In this document: positions 1 to 4,502 of the stretch, piece after piece
Layout: every line of letters begins with the position of its first letter
How positions within the stretch are numbered: the stretch's first letter is position 1
Assembly (NCBI RefSeq): GCF_946481715.1
Contig: NZ_CAMLOV010000210.1
Span: 1 to 8,621, forward strand
DNA: 8,621 nucleotides
From: an uncultured Mucilaginibacter sp.
GTDB lineage: Bacteria > Bacteroidota > Bacteroidia > Sphingobacteriales > Sphingobacteriaceae
Direction of reading: 5' to 3'
Made by a program: the position numbers and the translations under genes
The notes under the pieces: generated by a model
What the model was told of the DNA's origin: nothing
The model's database searches: none
What the model saw: only the letters and a program-made list of their open reading frames with translations

Positions 1-14
1 ACCCAATGGCGGGT

Positions 15-224
15 GGCTAATGCATAGTGAACTTGCAGAACGGAGCTGCTCTCACCGTCATTGGGGTGGTTAATTCAGAGCCGCTCTGCTCTCCACGCGT
101 CATTGCGAGGTACGAAGCAACCTCCCGGTTAGCAGGGCGAACGTGCAGAGGGGCTTTGCTCTCTGCAACGCCAGTGCGTGGTGGCTAATGCAGAGGGGGC
201 TTGCAGGGCGGCTCTGCCTTTGTA
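15..224. repeat. Degenerate 53-59 bp direct repeats, four copies
   Basis: Copies begin with GGCTAATGCA (15), GGTTAATTCAG (68), GGTTAGCAGGG (127) and GGCTAATGCAG (183), giving spacings of 53, 59 and 56 bp. Each is followed by a GAGC...GCTC-rich stretch such as CAGAGCCGCTCTG (76-88), which can fold on itself, and then often by CGTCATTG. Copies differ by substitutions and small indels, so the array is old or evolving. No coding potential is seen. Confidence 0.65.
98..124 (+). repeat. REP-like repeat, copy 1
   Basis: A 27-bp motif starting CGTCATTGCGAGG and continuing TACGAAGCAACCTC. GAGGT and ACCTC at 107-111 and 120-124 can pair around an 8-nt loop. I recall very similar sequences as abundant intergenic repeats in Bacteroidota genomes; this is from memory and was not searched. 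It is inverted relative to the copies at 225-251 and 708-732. Confidence 0.65.
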
Positions 225-251
225 GAGATTGCTTCGTACCTTATAATGACG
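225..251 (-). repeat. REP-like repeat, copy 2 (inverted)
   Basis: Read on the minus strand it matches copy 1 at 23 of 27 positions; the differences are GCG to ATA in the left half and C to T near the right end. With copy 1 it bounds a 154-bp segment (98-251) with inverted ends, the geometry of a paired REP element or a small MITE-like unit. No target duplication is evident. Confidence 0.6.
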
Positions 252-401
252 TGAAATTAAATATTTGATTATCAATACCTTTTTTATTACTCACAGTACC
301 CGCCGGAGAACACAAAAACCGGCCTTGTCCTGTTCGGCAACCACAGAACCTGCTAAAGCACTGCCTTTCATAGAACAGGGCGCAGCCGGCAGTTTCTTTT
401 G

Positions 402-433
402 GTTACTTTTCTTTGCTGCCAAAGAAAAGTGAC
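402..433. repeat. 14-bp stem hairpin inside the repeat island
   Basis: The arms are GTTACTTTTCTTTG (402-415) and CAAAGAAAAGTGAC (420-433) around a CTGC loop. They pair fully except for one wobble position. I recall this hairpin as a widespread intergenic repeat that is often mis-annotated as a short protein. Here the frame is closed by TGA right after the stem. No long U-run follows on either strand, so it is not a typical terminator. Confidence 0.6.
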
Positions 434-555
434 ATCCACAGGCTTTAAATAATCTTTTGCCTCACCTAACGAAGCACAACAACAAATGGTGCCACCCAAA
501 CGTCATAACATTTTTTTTCAGGGCGCCCTTGGTGGATACTCAGCAATGACGGCGT

Positions 556-665
556 GGTTAATGCAGGGCGAACTGACAGAGCGGACTTGCTCTCCACAAC
601 GTCATTGAGGTGTTTAATTCAGTGCGATTTGCATTGCGGCTCTGCCTGCGTACAGATTATTAATA
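556..665. repeat. Two more copies of the 53-59 bp repeat unit
   Basis: The same unit returns as GGTTAATGCAG at 556 and GTTTAATTCAG at 612, 56 bp apart. The copy at 556 lines up well with that at 127 (GCAGGGCGAAC, then CTTGCTCTC or TTTGCTCTC, then CAACG). About 350 bp of different sequence separates the two groups, as if an array had been split or the units had spread independently. Confidence 0.6.
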
Positions 666-707
666 TTTTGATTTTTTCTTCAAGGTATTAATGAGCTCCC
701 TTCGGTC

Positions 708-732
708 GGTTGTCTTCGTACCTCGCAATGAC
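708..732 (-). repeat. REP-like repeat, copy 3 (inverted)
   Basis: On the minus strand this reads GTCATTGCGAGGTACGAAG followed by ACAACC, identical to copy 1 except for one inserted A. It sits 18 bp beyond the stop codon of the GlcD-type gene. It could act as a 3'-end structure for that transcript, as REP elements sometimes do; this is inference. Confidence 0.65.
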
Positions 733-749
733 TTTGTAGTGAAGCACAT

Positions 750-2147
750 CTAAAATATCTTCCCCGGATTCAATATCCCATTCGGGTCAAACACCGCTTT
801 TATCCCCTTCCACAGCGCAAAATGCATCGGCGTATACTTCAGCGGCATAAACTCCTTTTGCACCACACCGATGCCATGCTCACCCGAGATGGTGCCGCCC
901 AGGCTTACGGTTAGTTCAAATATTTCGGTAATACCGGCTTTTAGTTTATTGTTCCAGTCGGCATCGCTCATACCCGCTTTAATGATGTTTACATGCAGGT
1001 TGCCATCGCCACAGTGTCCATAGCAAACCGAAGCAAAGCCATATCTGCTGCCTATCTCCTTTATACCGTTGATAAGCTTTGGCAATGCTGCACGTGGCAC
1101 CACGGTGTCTTCCTCCTTGTATATCGAATTTGATTTTACCGATACCGCCATGGTGCGGCGGATACGCCAGATCTCTTCTTTTTGTGCCGCGGTATCGGCA
1201 AACAATACGTCGCGGCAATTATGGGCCTCTAAAACCTCGTTTATCTTTTCGCAGTCGGCAAATATTACATCCTGGTTGGTGCCATCTGCTTCAATCAGCA
1301 AAAAGGCCTCTGCCCCATCCTGCAGGTCGAAGGTTAGCCCATCGTGTTCTATCACCCATTCAATCCCCTTGCGCTCCATAAACTCCAGTGCGGAAGGCAC
1401 CACCCCTGCCCTGAATATTGCCGACACAGCAGCGCAGGCATCCTCGTTAGAGTTAAATGATGCCAGCATCAAAGCATCCAGCGTTGGCCTGGGTATCAGC
1501 TTCACCACAATTTTGGTAACAATGGCTAAAGTACCCTCGCTGCCTATCAGCAACTGGGTTAAATTATAGCCCGATGCGTATTTGAGGGTGTTGGCGCCCG
1601 TCCAGATAATTTCGCCGTTGGGCAGCACCGCTTCCATGTTCAGCACATACTCGCGGATGGTGCCGTATTTCACCACCCTTGGCCCGCCGCTGCAGTTGGC
1701 CACATTGCCGCCGATAAAACAGCTGCCCTTACTGGCCGGATCCACGGGGTATAGTAAACCTTTTTCGGCAACAGTGTTCATAAAAACCTCGGTAATGACA
1801 CCGGGCTCTACGGTAGCCTGCAGGTTTTGCTCGTCTATATCCAACACCTTGTTAAAGCGCTCCATAGATATCATCAACCCTCCGTTGATGGCCAGTGCGC
1901 CGCCAGCCAAGCCAGTACCGGCCCCACGCGGGGTTACAGGGATCAGGTGCTCGTTGCAAAAGCGCATTAGGGCAGCCACTTCTTGGGTATCCTTTGGTTT
2001 CGCAACAACCTCGGGGTAATAAACCAGGTCTTCGGTTTCGTCGTGGCTGTAATCTCCCATGACTGCCTCGCTGGTTAAAACAGCATCAGCGCCAACAATT
2101 GCGGTTATAGCGGCAAGGCTTTCCGCGTTTATTTTATTAAAGGCCAT
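750..2147 (-). CDS. glcD: FAD-linked oxidase, GlcD / D-lactate dehydrogenase family
   Basis: A 465-residue flavoprotein of the family that oxidises 2-hydroxyacids such as glycolate or D-lactate to the 2-oxoacid. The N-terminal half is a PCMH-type FAD-binding domain, with the pyrophosphate-binding loop RGAGTGLAGG at 74-83 and the stretch GGNVANCSGG further on. The C-terminal half is the FAD-oxidase C domain, with GHCGDGNLH at 377-385 (typical metal or active-site histidines), SGEHG at 421-425 and the closing FDPNGILNPGKIF. No iron-sulfur domain is fused and no partner subunit (GlcE/GlcF) is adjacent, so the electron acceptor and exact substrate are open. No signal peptide is seen. The start overlaps folB by 11 bp and has a purine-rich AAAGTAAAG just before the ATG, which suggests translational coupling. 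The family is sure; the choice between glycolate and D-lactate is not. Confidence 0.93.
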   Translation of the reverse strand: MAFNKINAESLAAITAIVGADAVLTSEAVMGDYSHDETEDLVYYPEVVAKPKDTQEVAALMRFCNEHLIPVTPRGAGTGLAGGALAINGGLMISMERFNKVLDIDEQNLQATVEPGVITEVFMNTVAEKGLLYPVDPASKGSCFIGGNVANCSGGPRVVKYGTIREYVLNMEAVLPNGEIIWTGANTLKYASGYNLTQLLIGSEGTLAIVTKIVVKLIPRPTLDALMLASFNSNEDACAAVSAIFRAGVVPSALEFMERKGIEWVIEHDGLTFDLQDGAEAFLLIEADGTNQDVIFADCEKINEVLEAHNCRDVLFADTAAQKEEIWRIRRTMAVSVKSNSIYKEEDTVVPRAALPKLINGIKEIGSRYGFASVCYGHCGDGNLHVNIIKAGMSDADWNNKLKAGITEIFELTVSLGGTISGEHGIGVVQKEFMPLKYTPMHFALWKGIKAVFDPNGILNPGKIF

Positions 2148-2514
2148 GCTTTACTTTATCTTTGTTATAACTAATGGTAACTACCGAGTTCTGCACCGGG
2201 CCACCCAAGGCCGGGTGCGCCTTTTTTATGGTAACTGAGGCTACTTTTACGTATTCGTACTTGCCGGCAATGCCGTCGATTATGCCCTGCGCTACCGTTT
2301 CGATGAGCTTGCGGGTATGCAGCATCTCGGTTTTGGCGATGAGGTATAGTTCCTCATAATTCACCGTGTTGCCAATTTTATCATCGTTAAAATCGTAGGC
2401 GTTCTCAAATACCACCTCAATATCTACCACAAAACGGGTACCCAAAAGTTGCTCCTCCGGATAAAATCCGTGGTAAGCAAAAAACTCGGCACCTTGTAAA
2501 GCTACTTTTACCAT
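2137..2514 (-). CDS. folB: Dihydroneopterin aldolase
   Basis: A 125-residue protein, full length for the family. It cleaves 7,8-dihydroneopterin to 6-hydroxymethyl-7,8-dihydropterin and glycolaldehyde in folate synthesis, acting as a cytoplasmic oligomer. The N-terminus LQGAEFFAYHGFYPEEQLLG carries the family's YHG and acidic residue (E20/E21, corresponding to the catalytic or binding Glu). TVNYEELY (Y53) and the LIETVAQ segment (E72) match the pterin-binding Tyr and Glu. K97/K98 in VTIKKAHPA correspond to the catalytic lysine. The ATG at 2514 follows a TAnnTTTG promoter element by only 4 nt, so the message may be leaderless. It is first in a two-gene unit with the GlcD-type oxidase. The two functions have no obvious metabolic link, although glycolaldehyde from FolB is two oxidation steps from glyoxylate via glycolate. 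Confidence 0.94.
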   Translation of the reverse strand: MVKVALQGAEFFAYHGFYPEEQLLGTRFVVDIEVVFENAYDFNDDKIGNTVNYEELYLIAKTEMLHTRKLIETVAQGIIDGIAGKYEYVKVASVTIKKAHPALGGPVQNSVVTISYNKDKVKHGL

Positions 2515-2518
2515 AAGC

Positions 2519-2526
2519 CAAAAGTA
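2519..2526 (-). promoter_or_regulatory. Candidate -7 element of the folB-glcD unit
   Basis: On the minus strand this reads TACTTTTG, an exact match to the Bacteroidota -7 consensus TAnnTTTG. The folB ATG begins 4 nt further on. No convincing -33 TTTG lies at the usual spacing; a TTTTTG further upstream is too close. With transcription starting a few nucleotides after the element, the leader would be almost nil. Confidence 0.5.
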
Positions 2527-2819
2527 ATGGATTATTTAACAAAAACCCGTTTAATACAAAGATGCAGAGCGTGCGTTTTGTTTCCGGCAAGGCGTCATCC
2601 GCAAAGGCAAGCAGCGCAAATTTTAGGATGACCAAATTCCAGCGGCCACCACCACCGGGCTATTTTGAGGGCACGGCTTTGTTCCGGCTCCCGGAAAATG
2701 GTTATGGCCTAAGGGGAATTATTGACGGGTTATTTAGTGTTTCGGAACCTGCCAACCAACAACCGGAGACCGCCCCAAAATCCACTTTTTTAAAGTAATT
2801 GGAATTGGCGGGATGCCCC

Positions 2820-2870
2820 CCGAAAACCACAGAAAAACACCGAAAAACCTCCGAAAAACGCCGATTTTTG
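2820..2870. repeat. Helically phased A-tracts (CCGAAAAAC repeats)
   Basis: Units CCGAAAACCA (2820), CAGAAAAACA (2830), CCGAAAAACCT (2840) and CCGAAAAACG (2851) are followed by CCGATTTTTG (2861). The A- or T-tracts are centred near 2824.5, 2835, 2845, 2856 and 2867, a spacing of 10-11 bp that matches the DNA helical repeat. Phased A-tracts of this size are the classic determinant of intrinsic DNA curvature, so a bent segment is expected. Whether a protein uses the bend cannot be seen. Confidence 0.75.
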
Positions 2871-2885
2871 CAAACCGCACTTTTG

Positions 2886-2981
2886 CTGTACGAAACTGTA
2901 CGAAAGTGTACGAAAGTGTACGAAAGTGTACGAAACTGGTCGGGGTTGTACGAAACTGTACGAACTGTACGATTCGTACAG
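2886..2981. repeat. 10-bp tandem repeat TGTACGAAAS, closing with an inverted copy
   Basis: Units start at 2886, 2896, 2906, 2916 and 2926 (C or G, then TGTACGAAA), five without a mismatch apart from the C/G first base. A degenerate unit at 2936 (CTGGTCGGGG) keeps the register. TTGTACGAAA (2946) and a 9-bp CTGTACGAA (2956) follow. The block ends in CTGTACGA-T-TCGTACAG (2965-2981), a palindrome with 8-bp arms made of one unit and its reverse complement. The period is not a multiple of three and the unit lacks stops, so the array is open in many frames; short frames across it are artefacts. Confidence 0.85.
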
Positions 2982-3010
2982 TTTGCCTCGTCCTGAAATA
3001 GGTTTATGCT

Positions 3011-3025
3011 GATTAATGATTAATC
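3011..3025. promoter_or_regulatory. 15-bp palindrome GATTAATGATTAATC
   Basis: The arms GATTAAT and ATTAATC mirror each other about a central G. It lies about 190 bp upstream of the candidate gcdH promoter and 30 bp after the tandem array. It is AT-rich with no T-run behind it, so a protein-binding site is more likely than a terminator, but such short AT palindromes can arise by chance. Confidence 0.3.
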
Positions 3026-3120
3026 CTGGTATGGGTTTACACTTAGTCCGCAACGGCAAATCCGATGTCCCCCGCAGCCATTTCTAAATCACTAAAAAAA
3101 TAATTTCGCTCAAAAACTAT

Positions 3121-3137
3121 GTTTAAATCGTTTAAAC
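3121..3137. promoter_or_regulatory. 17-bp palindrome upstream of gcdH
   Basis: GTTTAAA-TCG-TTTAAAC has 7-bp arms about a 3-nt centre and lies 75 bp upstream of the candidate -7 element. The form suits a dimeric repressor or activator site for the acyl-CoA dehydrogenase gene. No regulator gene is adjacent. Confidence 0.35.
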
Positions 3138-3212
3138 CTGCTTTTTGCAATAAAGTGCCTCTATCCTATCAAAAACAACGATTTTCAAATCCTTTAATCG
3201 CTAAATCCTGTC

Positions 3213-3220
3213 TATATTTG
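3213..3220 (+). promoter_or_regulatory. Candidate -7 element of gcdH
   Basis: TATATTTG matches TAnnTTTG exactly and lies 20 nt before the ATG, leaving room for a leader of roughly 15 nt. No clear -33 TTTG is present at the standard spacing. No Shine-Dalgarno sequence precedes the ATG, as is usual in Bacteroidota. Confidence 0.5.
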
Positions 3221-3240
3221 GCCAACCAATACACATTACC

Positions 3241-4422
3241 ATGGCCAAAACCGACCTGTACGAAGCCCCGGATTACTACCAGATAGACGATCTTTTATCG
3301 GAGGAACACAAACTCATCCGCCAAAGCGTGCGCGATTGGGTGAAGAAAGAAGTGAGCCCCATAATTGAGGATTATGCCCAAAAAGCCGAGTTCCCGAAAC
3401 AGCTTTTAAAAGGCCTTGCCGAGATTGGTGCCTTTGGCCCTACCATCCCTGTGGAATATGGCGGCATGGGGCTGGATTATATGGCTTATGGCATCATTAT
3501 GCAGGAAATAGAGCGTGGCGACTCGGGCATCAGATCTACCGCATCGGTACAGGGCTCATTGGTAATGTACCCCATTAATGCCTATGGCTCCGAAGAACAA
3601 AAGCATAAATACCTGCCAAAACTTGCCTCCGGCGAACTAATGGGCTGCTTTGGCCTCACGGAGCCCGACCATGGCAGCAACCCAAGCGGTATGGTTACCA
3701 ATATAAAAGACAAAGGCGACCACTATTTATTAAACGGCGCCAAAATGTGGATCTCCAACTCCCCTTTTGCAGATATCGCCATTGTGTGGGCAAAAGATGA
3801 GGAAGGGAAAATACGCGGGCTAATTGTAGAGCGCGGTATGGAAGGCTTTAGCACGCCCCAAACACATAACAAATGGAGCCTGCGCGCGTCCGCCACCGGC
3901 GAACTGGTGTTTGATAACGTAAAAGTTCCAAAGGAAAATCTTTTACCCAACGTGAGCGGCTTAAAAGGCCCGCTGGGATGCCTTAACCAGGCGCGCTACG
4001 GCATTGCCTGGGGCGCACTGGGTGCTGCTATGGATTGCTACGATACTGCCTTACGATACGCTAAAGAGCGTGTACAATTCGGCAGGCCGATAGCAGGTTT
4101 TCAGCTACAGCAAAAAAAACTTGCCGAAATGATCACCGAAATAACCAAAGGGCAACTGCTGGTTTGGCGTTTGGCAACCCTAAAGAATGAGAACAGCGCA
4201 ACCCCTGCGCAAATATCCATGGCTAAACGCAACAGCGTGGAAATTGCCATTAATATAGCCCGTGAGGCACGCCAAATGCTTGGTGGGATGGGTATTACCG
4301 GCGAGTATCCTATTATGCGCCATATGATGAATCTTGAGTCGGTAATTACGTATGAAGGCACGCACGACATTCATTTGCTAATAACCGGGATGGACGTGAC
4401 CGGCGAAAACGCTTTTAGTTGA
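3241..4422 (+). CDS. gcdH: Glutaryl-CoA dehydrogenase (acyl-CoA dehydrogenase family)
   Basis: A 393-residue FAD enzyme, normal length for acyl-CoA dehydrogenases. It oxidises and decarboxylates glutaryl-CoA to crotonyl-CoA in lysine, hydroxylysine and tryptophan breakdown. The subgroup call rests on GDSGIRSTASVQGSLVMYPI, where R98 corresponds to the glutarate-binding arginine of known glutaryl-CoA dehydrogenases, and on TYEGTHDIHLLITG, where E372 is the catalytic base. CFGLTEPDHGSNPSGM (136-151) is the central family signature, R252-Y253-G254 and RVQFGRP (277-283) belong to the C-terminal helical FAD/substrate domain, and ARQMLGGMGITGEYPIMRH follows. No signal peptide; cytoplasmic. It appears to stand alone, with no electron-transfer flavoprotein or other lysine-degradation gene nearby. 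A general acyl-CoA dehydrogenase is the only real alternative. Confidence 0.94.
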   Translation: MAKTDLYEAPDYYQIDDLLSEEHKLIRQSVRDWVKKEVSPIIEDYAQKAEFPKQLLKGLAEIGAFGPTIPVEYGGMGLDYMAYGIIMQEIERGDSGIRSTASVQGSLVMYPINAYGSEEQKHKYLPKLASGELMGCFGLTEPDHGSNPSGMVTNIKDKGDHYLLNGAKMWISNSPFADIAIVWAKDEEGKIRGLIVERGMEGFSTPQTHNKWSLRASATGELVFDNVKVPKENLLPNVSGLKGPLGCLNQARYGIAWGALGAAMDCYDTALRYAKERVQFGRPIAGFQLQQKKLAEMITEITKGQLLVWRLATLKNENSATPAQISMAKRNSVEIAINIAREARQMLGGMGITGEYPIMRHMMNLESVITYEGTHDIHLLITGMDVTGENAFS

Positions 4423-4443
4423 TAATTTAGGTTGTTTTATAGC

Positions 4444-4467
4444 TATAATATTCGGCCGAATATTATA
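4444..4467. promoter_or_regulatory. Perfect 24-bp palindrome between gcdH and the kinase gene
   Basis: The half-site TATAATATTCGG is followed without a gap by its exact reverse complement. It starts 22 nt after the gcdH stop and its last four bases are the first four of the TATATTTG element at 4464-4471. Bound by a dimeric regulator it would cover the kinase promoter. As RNA it could form a 10-bp stem with a GGCC loop followed by UUUG, a weak terminator for gcdH. The two roles are not exclusive. The perfect symmetry over 24 bp is unlikely by chance. Confidence 0.6.
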
Positions 4468-4471
4468 TTTG
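4464..4471 (+). promoter_or_regulatory. Candidate -7 element of the kinase gene
   Basis: TATATTTG matches TAnnTTTG exactly, 32 nt before the ATG at 4503. The region where a -33 box would sit is at the left edge of the palindrome and shows no good TTTG. A separate promoter is plausible because the gene is only 80 bp after gcdH. Confidence 0.45.
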
Positions 4472-4502
4472 TTGTCGTAGTTTAATCCAACCTTAAACAT
4501 TG

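Larger units (their letters stand above)
1..749. other. Gene-free repeat island downstream of the GlcD-type oxidase
   Basis: No credible coding frame is visible on either strand. The stretch holds degenerate copies of a 53-59 bp unit, three copies of a REP-like motif and one strong hairpin, each listed separately. The middle part (about 252-540) is mostly non-repeated and AT-rich at its left end, with an 8-T run just after 510. The GlcD-type gene on the minus strand ends at 750, so any read-through transcript from it would enter this region and carry the repeats as a structured 3' tail. The left edge starts inside the array, so its true extent is unknown. Confidence 0.75.
2527..3212. other. 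Long divergent intergenic region between folB and gcdH
   Basis: The region separates divergent genes and holds no gene I can support. A 78-codon plus-strand frame at 2562-2798 exists but looks non-coding (Ala/Ser and Pro runs, no start signal, no family resemblance). A small hairpin, TTCCGG-CTC-CCGGAA, sits at 2682-2696. The phased repeats at 2820-2981 and two palindromes at 3011-3025 and 3121-3137 are listed separately. Confidence 0.6.

Noticed and set aside
1..251. Possible insertion sequence
   Set aside because: Inverted ends exist, but no transposase frame and no target duplication are visible; a non-autonomous repeat fits better.
1069..1569. A 166-codon plus-strand frame inside the GlcD-type gene
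   Set aside because: It is antisense to a well-supported enzyme and has no recognisable domain; high-GC antisense frames are often open.
2562..2798. A 78-codon plus-strand frame in the folB-gcdH gap
   Set aside because: The product is low in complexity (repeated KASSA, PPPP), matches no family I know, and has no start signal. Part of it is a hairpin sequence (2682-2696).
98..2964. Shared heptamer GTACGAA in the REP-like copies and the 10-bp array
   Set aside because: Only seven bases are shared and the flanks differ, so common origin is not supported.
2820..2981. Possible CRISPR array
   Set aside because: The period is 10 bp with no unique spacers and no 25-40 bp repeats; no cas genes are present.
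2790..3059. Overlapping short frames on both strands across the 10-bp array
   Set aside because: They arise because the repeat unit has no stop in these frames; the peptides are rotations of the same decapeptide.
3256..3264. The array 9-mer CTGTACGAA also occurs at codons 6-8 of gcdH
   Set aside because: It encodes Leu-Tyr-Glu in frame, is a single copy and is most simply a coincidence.
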